Below the pieces are notes generated by a model, which saw only the letters and a list, made by a program, of their open reading frames with translations, was not told where the DNA came from and made no database searches. This document shows, piece by piece, positions 43,067 through 51,107 of a DNA stretch of 60,953 nucleotides (within the stretch, counting starts at the first letter, position 1; each line of letters begins with the position of its first letter). Source of the DNA: an uncultured Spartobacteria bacterium (GTDB lineage: Bacteria; Verrucomicrobiota; Verrucomicrobiia; Chthoniobacterales; Chthoniobacteraceae); the NCBI GenBank assembly GCA_903919125.1, contig CAIXGS010000041.1, forward strand, positions 1-60,953, in the 5' to 3' direction. The position numbers and the translations under genes were made by a program.

Positions 43067-45844
43067 CTACTTGATCATATCCGACTGGAGATAGGCCACG
43101 ATGTCGGAGACTTTTTGTGCGTCGAGGCCTAGCATTTCCGGTTGAGGCATCAACGAGCGGGGCAGCTTGTTGAGCGACGCCAGCTTGGCGCGTTCCACTT
43201 TCTGCACCATCCCGCCCACGCACTTGATCACAATCGGATCCGCGTCGGAGATGACAATCCCGTCGATGGTGTGGCTGATGCTCCACTTCTCGCCCTTCTT
43301 CACACCCGCCTCCACGCGAGACCCTTCGTAGCCGTGTGATATCTCCGCAGAGGGATTTACAATGGCATTTACCAAGACCTCGCGAGGTTGGGTCTTCCCA
43401 AATGCCGTCAGATCAGGTGCGTACTCCGAGCCTGCGGCACCGATTTTGTGGCAGCTATAACACACTGCGACGGCAGCCTGACCCCGTTCGACGTTTCCGT
43501 TGAGGGCCACGATATCTTTTACGGAAGGCAACGTAGAAGTCGTGATGAGCGGATCGGGTGAAACGATGCTGACTAATCCAGCCGGCTTGGGAAGCGAGAC
43601 GCCCCGTTTTTCCAGAGCCAAGTCCACGGGGTAATTTTGCCACTCCTGAGTGCGGCGGCTGGTGAGCCACCACTTCGTGGTCTCCTCCAAATCCTGAACG
43701 TCTTTGTTGGCGAAAACATCAGCCATTGCCTCCACTGCGGCTGGATCGTTGATGAACGCAAGCGCGGTGACCATCAATTTGCGATCCTCCAACGAAAGCT
43801 TCTTGGATACCGCCCGATCGCGTAATTCTACCGCCGACTCCGCAGAACCGAGCCGCCAGGCGATCCGAGCAAAAGCGGGCGACCAATCATCTGCCGACTT
43901 CGGCTGATGCGGCCGCAGAGCAGCATAGACCTGACTCTCCTTGCCTTCGGAACCCAACCCCAAGGCTTCCAAATAAGTGGCATCGTTGCCGTCGTAACCT
44001 TGCGCGATTTCTTGAAGAATTGGGCCGCTCTGCGCAAAGGGAACGTCTCTTAGGCTGATTGCGACGGCTCCGCGAATGGCGGCGGAAGCGTCTTTAACCA
44101 TCCGCGTAGCCAGAGGCACCACGTCTTTCCCAGCCCGCAAAAGTGAACGGAACGCCACGAGCCGAACATTTTCGTCTTTGGAGGATAAAAGTTCGCGCAC
44201 CTTGGCTTCGCCACTCGGGCCCATTTGAGCGAGAACCCAGATCGCACGGGCCGCCAAATACGGATTGGAGTCCTTGAGAAGTTCCGTGACCACAGGCACC
44301 GCCTTTTCCCCCTGCGCCTTGAGGCGAATGAACCCGCTGTAGCGAACATTTACTGCCGGACTCTTGAGCGCTGCAAGCTGACCCTCGGTGGTTGCGAGAT
44401 CGAACTTTGGCACTTTGGAAACGAAGCCCTTCGGCGCGATCCGGTAAATGGTCCCGCACAACTGGTCATCTAAAGTTCCATGTCCACCCACCCGCGCGTC
44501 GAACCAGTCCGCGACGTAAATCGCGCCATCAGGGCCTACTACGACGTCCGCCGGACGAAACAACGTCTCGATCTTGTTCGAGGGTGTGCCGCCTAAAAAG
44601 TCGGATCCGGCAAACTCCTTGGCTTTGTTGGACGTCACGAAATCGAAGCGCTCCATCTTGAACCCAGCGCCTTCCTGCTTGGGATAATATCCGAAGACGA
44701 CGTTCTTGCCTGCTTCGCAAGCCAGCAACAAGCCGCGGTATTTATCCCCAAGCGCGCCGTTCTCGTAAAAGGCCACGCCTGTGGGAGAACCGCCGCCGTA
44801 CACGTCCCCGGCGGGCATGGTGCCGGGATCTTCCTGTCGCCATTCCGCGACGGGAGTGTCCTGACCGGGGCGCTTGTCCGCCTGCCAAGTACGCTTGCCG
44901 TTTTTGGATGCAAAGCCCGCGTTGCCGCCCTCCAGAATCGGTGTGACACGGCACGCGGGCGGATCGTCGTTGTCGCTCTGGTACATCTGGCCAAACGAAT
45001 TAACCGTCTGCTCGTAGCTGTTGCGGTAATTGTGGCCGACGATCTGTGCGTGAGTTCCATCGGGATTCATACGGATGGTGGCGCCGCCAATCCAGACGTG
45101 ACCATCATCGCTTCGCCGCCCGGCAATGGAGTGTGAGTCTGCGTAAGGACTTCCAAGATAAAATGTTTTGCCAGATTTATCCGTAAACTGTGCGCCCGTA
45201 TTTCCCTGGTTAAAGTACCATAGACCATCAGGGCCGGCGGTTAGGGAATGCAGACTGTGGTCGTGATTGCGCCCGTTGAACCCAGTCAGCAAGACCTCGC
45301 GCTTATCCACGGAGGGATCGAAATGTGTGCCGCCCTTCGTGTTTGAGTAAACGAGAAGATCGGGCGGTTGGGATACCACCACTTTGTCATCCAGAACGGC
45401 GATGCCCAAGGGCGAAAGCAACTCTGCTTCTTGAACAAATACTGTGCTTTTGTCGGCTTTGCCGGCGCCGGTTGTGTCTTCCAGCACCACGATCCGATCG
45501 CCTTCGGGCCGACGCTTCGATTTGCCTCGATAGTTAACCCCCTCAGCCACAAAGAGACGCCCGAACCGGTCAAAGTCGATATTCGTGGGATTGTTCAGTA
45601 ACGGCGTCGTGGCCCAGACTGTGATTTCGAGGTCGGCTGGAACGGAAAACAGCTCTGTGGGGACGACCGTTGGGGCCGCTTCACTCGCTGCGTTTTGGGG
45701 AAGATTCTGGGGGGGATTCTGGGGGGGATTCTGGGGGGGATTCTGTGCCGTCAAAAGGGCGGCGCCTCCAAAGAGACAGAGGGGTGCCAAGAGCATTCGA
45801 GATGAGGAAAAACGACGGCAATTTCGGGGATTTCGGAGGCTCAT
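43067..45844 (-). CDS. PVC-type heme-binding CxxCH protein (propeller, HEAT, cytochrome c)
   Basis: A 925-residue exported protein. A signal peptide (residues about 15-33, MLLAPLCLFGGAALLTA) is followed by a Gln-Asn-Pro-Pro repeat encoded by 12-bp units (45696-45745). A dehydrogenase-like beta-propeller covers about 60-480, with PTNIDFDRFGRLFVAEGVNYRG and RPADVVVGPDGAIYVADW. HEAT repeats cover about 500-720. A C-terminal cytochrome c module has the heme site CYSCH and a downstream Met in SLMPQPEM as a possible axial ligand. Such proteins are typical of Planctomycetes and Verrucomicrobia and probably oxidise a sugar or carbohydrate derivative in the periplasm. Confidence 0.9.
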   Translation of the reverse strand: MSLRNPRNCRRFSSSRMLLAPLCLFGGAALLTAQNPPQNPPQNPPQNLPQNAASEAAPTVVPTELFSVPADLEITVWATTPLLNNPTNIDFDRFGRLFVAEGVNYRGKSKRRPEGDRIVVLEDTTGAGKADKSTVFVQEAELLSPLGIAVLDDKVVVSQPPDLLVYSNTKGGTHFDPSVDKREVLLTGFNGRNHDHSLHSLTAGPDGLWYFNQGNTGAQFTDKSGKTFYLGSPYADSHSIAGRRSDDGHVWIGGATIRMNPDGTHAQIVGHNYRNSYEQTVNSFGQMYQSDNDDPPACRVTPILEGGNAGFASKNGKRTWQADKRPGQDTPVAEWRQEDPGTMPAGDVYGGGSPTGVAFYENGALGDKYRGLLLACEAGKNVVFGYYPKQEGAGFKMERFDFVTSNKAKEFAGSDFLGGTPSNKIETLFRPADVVVGPDGAIYVADWFDARVGGHGTLDDQLCGTIYRIAPKGFVSKVPKFDLATTEGQLAALKSPAVNVRYSGFIRLKAQGEKAVPVVTELLKDSNPYLAARAIWVLAQMGPSGEAKVRELLSSKDENVRLVAFRSLLRAGKDVVPLATRMVKDASAAIRGAVAISLRDVPFAQSGPILQEIAQGYDGNDATYLEALGLGSEGKESQVYAALRPHQPKSADDWSPAFARIAWRLGSAESAVELRDRAVSKKLSLEDRKLMVTALAFINDPAAVEAMADVFANKDVQDLEETTKWWLTSRRTQEWQNYPVDLALEKRGVSLPKPAGLVSIVSPDPLITTSTLPSVKDIVALNGNVERGQAAVAVCYSCHKIGAAGSEYAPDLTAFGKTQPREVLVNAIVNPSAEISHGYEGSRVEAGVKKGEKWSISHTIDGIVISDADPIVIKCVGGMVQKVERAKLASLNKLPRSLMPQPEMLGLDAQKVSDIVAYLQSDMIK
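45696..45745 (-). repeat. 12-bp tandem repeat with C7 tracts in the CxxCH gene
   Basis: Three units of a 12-bp repeat, each with a run of seven Gs on the plus strand (seven Cs in the mRNA sense), separated by ATTCT. They encode PQNP-type repeats just after the signal peptide. Each tract is a potential slippage site. Confidence 0.75.
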
Positions 45845-46067
45845 TGTTTGGGGGATAATGGTTTGCTGAAGTTCTTCTTAGGGTTTTTCCATTCAAGTTT
45901 AGAACTAGTCCGTAAGCATGCCCGCACGAGACTAGCTTAGCCTTCAGCGTCCATTTGGACGCCGAGCGCAATAATCCACAAACTTTGCTGGAGCACCGAA
46001 GCACACCCCGCAGTTCTAAACTGCGTGTGCGGCGATTCGAGAGAATTCCCTAACGGGTGAACGGGAA
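45845..46067. other. Intergenic region with several hairpins
   Basis: It separates the CxxCH gene (start) from the end of the Pal gene, both minus-strand. Two good hairpins are GCGTCC-ATTT-GGACGC (45947-45962) and the stem at 46001-46030. A weaker pair is CTAGTC/GACTAG around 45905-45934. No coding sequence was seen. Confidence 0.5.
46001..46030 (-). terminator. Stem-loop after the Pal-type lipoprotein gene
   Basis: GCACAC-ccc-GCAGTT (46001-46015) pairs with AACTGC-GTGTGC (46019-46030), a 12-bp stem with a 3-base bulge and a 3-base loop, 37 bp past the pal stop. No T tract follows on the minus strand, so termination is uncertain. Confidence 0.45.
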
Positions 46068-46628
46068 CTATTTACCGACACCGAATTCGGCGCGGCGATT
46101 CTTGGCCCATGCGCTTTCGTTGGAAGCAGAGTCCACGGGCATTTCCGAACCGAAGCTGACAGTCTGAATCTGACTCGCAGAAAGGCCCTTCTCAATAAGC
46201 GTTTGGCGCACTGCCTGTGCCCGGCGCTCTCCTAGGCCGCGGTTGTATTCCGCTGTCCCGCGTTCATCGGTGAACCCAGCGATGATGAGCGAACTGGAGG
46301 AGCCTTTCAGCGCTGCGGCTACCGCTCCAACCTTGGACTGTTCGGCACCACCAACGGTGTAGCTGTCGTATCCAAAGTGAACGGGGGCAAAACGATGCCG
46401 GTCGACGCCTGAAGAGGTGAAGGAGGATCCTTCCGAGCGTTCCGGAAGCGGACTGCCGAGGTTTCCGCCGCCGCCCGCCATGTCGGAGCCACCGAGAGGT
46501 GTTCCTTGAACGAAATCCGAATCGCTACCGCTTGAGGACTTTTTCTTTTTCTTGAAAGCGGCGCAAGAAGTGGAGGAAAGTGCGAGGGCCGCAAGGAGTA
46601 ATGTGTGAGTAAGCGTGCGCAAAGTCAT
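46068..46628 (-). CDS. pal: OmpA/Pal-family outer-membrane lipoprotein
   Basis: A 186-residue peptidoglycan-associated lipoprotein. The start at 46628 gives MTLRTLTHTLLLAALALSSTSC, a lipoprotein signal with lipobox ending at Cys22. The Ser/Gly/Lys-rich linker follows, then the OmpA-like domain (about 80-186) with HFGYDSYTVGGAEQSKVGAVAAAL, GFTDERGTAEYNRGLGERRAQAVRQ and NRRAEFGV, which bind diaminopimelate of the cell wall. tol genes are not adjacent. Confidence 0.94.
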   Translation of the reverse strand: MTLRTLTHTLLLAALALSSTSCAAFKKKKKSSSGSDSDFVQGTPLGGSDMAGGGGNLGSPLPERSEGSSFTSSGVDRHRFAPVHFGYDSYTVGGAEQSKVGAVAAALKGSSSSLIIAGFTDERGTAEYNRGLGERRAQAVRQTLIEKGLSASQIQTVSFGSEMPVDSASNESAWAKNRRAEFGVGK

Positions 46629-46684
46629 AAGTCTGATTGCAACCTGTATTACTGCAAAAAGGTATGCGTTCGCTAGCCCTCTTT

Positions 46685-46714
46685 TTGACAAATAACAATA
46701 TCCTCAAAAATAAC
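46685..46714 (+). promoter_or_regulatory. Candidate promoter of galE
   Basis: A consensus TTGACA (46685-46690) lies 18 bp before AATAAC (46709-46714), a four-of-six match to TATAAT. galE starts 75 bp downstream. Confidence 0.3.
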
Positions 46715-46788
46715 GCTTCCTCCCGCTGGTTTCCCCGTTGCTCTTCCTTGCTCGCGTGCCGATTCATCGCTATTGGATAGTAAGGGAT

Positions 46789-47760
46789 ATGAAACTATTT
46801 GTTACGGGTGGTGCTGGGTATATTGGAAGCATTTGCGTCGAGGAAATCCTTAATGCAGGACACTCCGTGACGGTGTTCGATAACCTGAGCGAAGGGCATC
46901 GAGGTGCGCTGGATCCTCGGGCAACGTTCGTGCAGGGCGACCTGTTGAACCCAGCGGAGGTGGGCAGCGCGCTTGCGGAATCCGGAGCAGAGGCCGTGAT
47001 GCACTTTGCTGCCAATGCACTTGTGGGGGAGTCCATGACCAACCCCACCAAGTATTTCCGCAATAATGTCACAGGTGGGATGCATCTCCTAGAGGCCATG
47101 GCCTTCTGCGGCGTGCGCAAAATCGTCTTCTCCTCCACCTGCGCCACTTTTGGTACTCCCGAACGCGTCCCTATTGACGAAACTTTCCCGCAACGTCCCA
47201 TTAACCCGTATGGCGAATCGAAGTTAATGTTTGAACAAATGTTGCGTTGGTATGACGAACTGCACGGAATTAAGTATGTAGCGCTGCGTTATTTTAATGC
47301 GGCGGGCGCGAGTCAGCGGTTTGGTGAGGATCATCGTATTGAAACGCATCTCATTCCCAATGTGCTTAAAGTGGCACTTGGCCAAAAAGAATCCGTTTCA
47401 ATTTTTGGGACGGATTATCCGACACCAGACGGCACTTGCATTCGAGATTACATTCATATCTTAGACCTCGCTCAGGCTCATATGCTTGCGCTCGGTTCAA
47501 AGGAATCAGCCAAGTACAATCTTGGAACAGGCGGCGGAACCAGCGTGCGTGAAATCATCGCCACCTGTGAAAAGGTGACTGGCAAGGCGATCCGCGTGCA
47601 GGAACAACCGCGGCGCGCCGGAGATCCCGCGCGATTGATCGCGTCCTCTGAGAAAATCCACGACGAACTGGGGTGGAAGCCCAAATTCGGGGCCATTGAG
47701 GGCATTATAGAGAGCGCTTGGCAATGGCATCTGGCGCATCCCTTTGGATATCAGGGATAA
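46789..47760 (+). CDS. galE: UDP-glucose 4-epimerase
   Basis: An NAD-dependent extended SDR enzyme interconverting UDP-glucose and UDP-galactose for surface polysaccharides. The 323-residue protein has the cofactor motif TGGAGYIGS near the N-terminus, catalytic residues in FSSTCATFG and YGESK (Y141, K145), and the family region RYFNAAGAS. The start at 46789 follows TAAGGG; in-frame codons upstream (46738) would put 17 residues before the Rossmann motif. Confidence 0.95.
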   Translation: MKLFVTGGAGYIGSICVEEILNAGHSVTVFDNLSEGHRGALDPRATFVQGDLLNPAEVGSALAESGAEAVMHFAANALVGESMTNPTKYFRNNVTGGMHLLEAMAFCGVRKIVFSSTCATFGTPERVPIDETFPQRPINPYGESKLMFEQMLRWYDELHGIKYVALRYFNAAGASQRFGEDHRIETHLIPNVLKVALGQKESVSIFGTDYPTPDGTCIRDYIHILDLAQAHMLALGSKESAKYNLGTGGGTSVREIIATCEKVTGKAIRVQEQPRRAGDPARLIASSEKIHDELGWKPKFGAIEGIIESAWQWHLAHPFGYQG

Positions 47761-47856
47761 AGAATAGTTGTGCGGAGTACGATAGCATGCAGGCTCGCTT
47801 GAAGGGTTTCCATTGGGGCACCATGGCGGTAACGCTGCACTCCATTCCATCTCACT

Positions 47857-50800
47857 GTGAATTTTACTGATCTGTTCATTCGGCGCCCGGTAGTTGCCAC
47901 GGTGGTGAGTCTTGTCCTGCTATTGGCGGGGATTCAGGCTTACTTTTCCCTCAATGTCCGCCAGTTTCCGCGTAGCGACATCGCTGTGATCAACATCAAG
48001 ACGCGCTATGTGGGCGCCAGCGCCGACCTAGTACGAGGCTTCGTGACGACCCCCTTGGAGCGCACTATCGCCAGCGCGGATGGAATCGACTACTTAGAAA
48101 GCCAGAGTGCCCAGTCGCTTAGCATCATTACTGCGCATCTCAAGCTGAACTTCGACACCAACGCCGCGCTCACTCAAGTTCAGGCGAAGATCGCCCAAAT
48201 CCGCAACGAACTCCCGCCTGAGGCAGAGGCGCCTTCTATCGAGTTGACCACGTCGGACAGTCAGTTCGCCTTGATGTACATCTCGTTTTACTCCGAAAGC
48301 ATGGAGGCCAACCAGATCACGGACTACCTTACTCGCGCCGTTCAACCGCGTATCACGGCCATTAACGGAGTCCAAAAGGCGGACATCCTCGGTGCCCGTA
48401 CCTTCGCAATGCGTATTTGGCTCAAACCACAGCGCATGGCGGCGCTTGGAATCACTCCAACAGAAATACGCAACGCGCTTTCCTCCAACAATTACCTCTC
48501 CGCACTGGGGGGCACTAAAGGCACGTTAATCACGGTCAATCTGGTGGCGAACACGAACTTGAAGTCCGTCAACGAGTTCAAGAATCTGGTTCTCAAAGAG
48601 CGTAATGGAAGCATCATTCGCCTTCAGGACGTGGCGGACGTTGTTTTGGGAGCAGAAAGTTACGACACCGATGTGCGGTTCTCTGGTCAGAAGGCGATCT
48701 TCATGGGCGTCTGGGTGCTCCCAACATCCAACAGTCTCGACGTTATTTCCGCTGTTCGTAACGAATTGCCGCAAATTGAAAAGCAACTTCCAAGCGGCAT
48801 GCACGTCCACCTCTCCTACGACGCAACGGGGTATATCCGCGACGCGCTTCATGAAGTGCTCTGGACCCTTTCCGAGACGCTACTGATCGTCATCTGTGTG
48901 ATCTTCCTTTTCCTAGGTAACTGGCGCTCGATCCTCATTCCGGTTGTGGCAATTCCGCTTTCGCTCGCAGGTGCCCTTTTTCTAATTCAGACGATGGGCT
49001 TTACGCTCAATCTGCTGACGCTTTTGGCGATTGTGCTCTCGGTGGGGTTGGTGGTGGATGATGCTATCGTGGTGGTGGAAAATGTCGAGCGCCACTTGCA
49101 GGAGGGGCTTTCGCCGATGGACTCGGCGATCAAGGCGGCGCGGGAATTGGTGGGGCCGTTAATTGCGATGACGGTCACCTTGGCGGCGGTGTATGCGCCC
49201 ATAGGCCTTCAAGGGGGACTCACGGGGACCTTGTTCAAGGAATTTGCCTTCACGCTCGCTGGGGCGGTGGTCGTGTCCGGCGTGGTCGCGTTAACGCTTT
49301 CGCCGATGATGTCGTCCAAACTGTTACGGGCGCAGGATTCCCATACGGGCTTCGGGGGTTGGGTAAACCAGCGCTTTGACGCGCTACGCCAATGGTACAA
49401 GCGGCGACTCATCGAGACGTTGCGCTGGCGGCCGGTAACGTTGACTTTGGCGGGAATCATCATGCTTTTGGGTGTGCCATTTTACATGTTGTCCATGAAG
49501 GAACTCGCTCCGAAGGAGGATCAGGGGGTGATCCTTGGGGTGATTCAAGCCGCTCCCAACAGTACCATAGATCAGACGATGTTGTACGCATCGCTAGTGA
49601 ATGACGTGTACTTCTCGCTTCCTGAAACTTCCACGAGCTTTCAGATCATTGAAGCTTTCGGCGGTTTCTCCGGCTTGGTAACCAAACCCTGGAGCCAGCG
49701 TAAGCGTTCGACCGAGCAGATGGTCGGCGAAGTCTTTGGAAAAACCGCGCAAATTCCCGGAGTGCGCGTCATCGCCTTTACGCCTTCGGCACTGCCCGGC
49801 GGAGGGAACTATCCGGTGGAATTCGTGATCGCTTCTACCGCGGAGCCCAAGGAATTGCTAGAATTTGCCAACGCTCTTGTTGCTGCTGCTTTTAAAAGCA
49901 AATTATTCGTGTTCGCCGACACTGATTTGAAGTTCGACTTTCCCCAAACCGAGGTTGTGTTCGACCGGGATAAGGTCGCTTCCATGGGGTTGAATCTCAG
50001 CCAAGTGGGCGCTGATTTGGGTACCATGCTCGGGGGCGCTTATGTGAACCGTTTTTCTATCGAGGGTCGCTCTTACAAAGTAATTCCGCAATTGGAGCGT
50101 GCTAGTCGACTCAACTCGGACCAATTGAAGGATTTGTATGTGACGGGGCCGGGAGGGAGGCTTGTGCAGTTGTCCACCTTCGCGACGCTTCGCAACACGA
50201 CCGAGCCCCGCACCCTGAACCGGTTTCAACAGCTCAATAGTGCGCGAATTCAGGGAGTCATTCCTCCCAACATCACCTTGGATCAGGCCCTCAAGGCCCT
50301 CGAGGCAGAAGCCGCTAAAATTTTACCCAAGGGATATTCAATCGATTACGCAGGCGAAGGCCGCCAACTCCGGGTGGAAGGCAATAAATTGCTCCTGACG
50401 CTGGCGTTTTCGGGCATCCTAATTTTTCTCGTTCTGGCCGCACAGTTCGAGAGTTTTCGCGATCCGCTCGTGATTTTGGCGGGGTCGGTACCGTTGGCTC
50501 TTTCCGGTGCCTTGCTCTTCTCGTTCCTCGGGTTTACGACGCTCAATATCTACAGCCAAGTGGGTTTGATTACCTTAGTTGGGCTGGTTTCAAAGAACGG
50601 GATTCTCATCGTAGAATTCGCCAACACACTTCGCACGGAAGGCGCTTCCAAGTTGGATGCCGTGATCGAGGCGGCTTCAACGCGGCTCCGGCCTATTTTA
50701 ATGACCTCGGTAGCAACGGTCTTTGGGCACTTCCCCCTTGTTATCGCCAAAGGACCAGGAGCGGGCGCACGCAACAGTATCGGTATTGTTCTGGTGACGG

Positions 50801-50898
50801 GTATGATTGTCGGAACGCTGCTCACGCTTTTTGTCGTGCCCGCGGTGTATATGGCGCTTTCCCACCGGGGCGAAAACGATCCTGTGAAGCCGAGTTAA
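47857..50898 (+). CDS. RND-family efflux transporter, inner-membrane subunit (second)
   Basis: A 1013-residue AcrB/MdtF-type pump. It starts with GTG at 47857 and the N-terminus MNFTDLFIRRPVVATVVSLVLLLAGI is typical. TM4 contains LSVGLVVDDAIVVVENVERH with the proton-relay aspartates; the second repeat has LVGLVSKNGILIVEFAN. No membrane fusion protein or outer-membrane factor gene lies next to it. galE is 96 bp upstream. An intrinsic terminator follows at 50899. The substrate is unknown. Confidence 0.93.
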   Translation: MNFTDLFIRRPVVATVVSLVLLLAGIQAYFSLNVRQFPRSDIAVINIKTRYVGASADLVRGFVTTPLERTIASADGIDYLESQSAQSLSIITAHLKLNFDTNAALTQVQAKIAQIRNELPPEAEAPSIELTTSDSQFALMYISFYSESMEANQITDYLTRAVQPRITAINGVQKADILGARTFAMRIWLKPQRMAALGITPTEIRNALSSNNYLSALGGTKGTLITVNLVANTNLKSVNEFKNLVLKERNGSIIRLQDVADVVLGAESYDTDVRFSGQKAIFMGVWVLPTSNSLDVISAVRNELPQIEKQLPSGMHVHLSYDATGYIRDALHEVLWTLSETLLIVICVIFLFLGNWRSILIPVVAIPLSLAGALFLIQTMGFTLNLLTLLAIVLSVGLVVDDAIVVVENVERHLQEGLSPMDSAIKAARELVGPLIAMTVTLAAVYAPIGLQGGLTGTLFKEFAFTLAGAVVVSGVVALTLSPMMSSKLLRAQDSHTGFGGWVNQRFDALRQWYKRRLIETLRWRPVTLTLAGIIMLLGVPFYMLSMKELAPKEDQGVILGVIQAAPNSTIDQTMLYASLVNDVYFSLPETSTSFQIIEAFGGFSGLVTKPWSQRKRSTEQMVGEVFGKTAQIPGVRVIAFTPSALPGGGNYPVEFVIASTAEPKELLEFANALVAAAFKSKLFVFADTDLKFDFPQTEVVFDRDKVASMGLNLSQVGADLGTMLGGAYVNRFSIEGRSYKVIPQLERASRLNSDQLKDLYVTGPGGRLVQLSTFATLRNTTEPRTLNRFQQLNSARIQGVIPPNITLDQALKALEAEAAKILPKGYSIDYAGEGRQLRVEGNKLLLTLAFSGILIFLVLAAQFESFRDPLVILAGSVPLALSGALLFSFLGFTTLNIYSQVGLITLVGLVSKNGILIVEFANTLRTEGASKLDAVIEAASTRLRPILMTSVATVFGHFPLVIAKGPGAGARNSIGIVLVTGMIVGTLLTLFVVPAVYMALSHRGENDPVKPS

Positions 50899-50924
50899 AC
50901 TACCGAAAGGTAGTGTTTTAGTTT
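50899..50924 (+). terminator. Intrinsic terminator of the second RND pump
   Basis: ACTACC (50899-50904), a GAAA tetraloop and GGTAGT (50909-50914), followed by GTTTTAGTTT. It begins directly after the stop codon. Confidence 0.75.
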
Positions 50925-51016
50925 GGAATGATGTGCGTGTCGCGAGCGCAGTTCGTGGATGCCCTTTTCCCATGGCTATGCACGAATTTTTAGGTTTTTA
51001 AATTTCTTGGTTCCAA

Positions 51017-51089
51017 TTTGGGCTGACCATATTGCTAGCCCTTAAATAGCTGCACATTTCCCAAACCTTTTCGCCTTCATTTTCGTAGC
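51017..51089 (+). promoter_or_regulatory. Shared upstream block, copy B
   Basis: TTTGGGCT (51017-51024), CATTTCCCAAACCTTTTC starting at 51055 and TTTCGTAGC (51081-51089) occur in the same order as the block at 6187-6259. It precedes the orphan gene at 51108 by 18 bp. Confidence 0.45.
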
Positions 51090-51107
51090 AATGAAGGGAG
51101 GGATGCG

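Noticed and set aside
43067-45844. The 12-bp repeat in the CxxCH gene as a CRISPR-like array
   Set aside because: Units are contiguous, in frame and too short, with no spacers.
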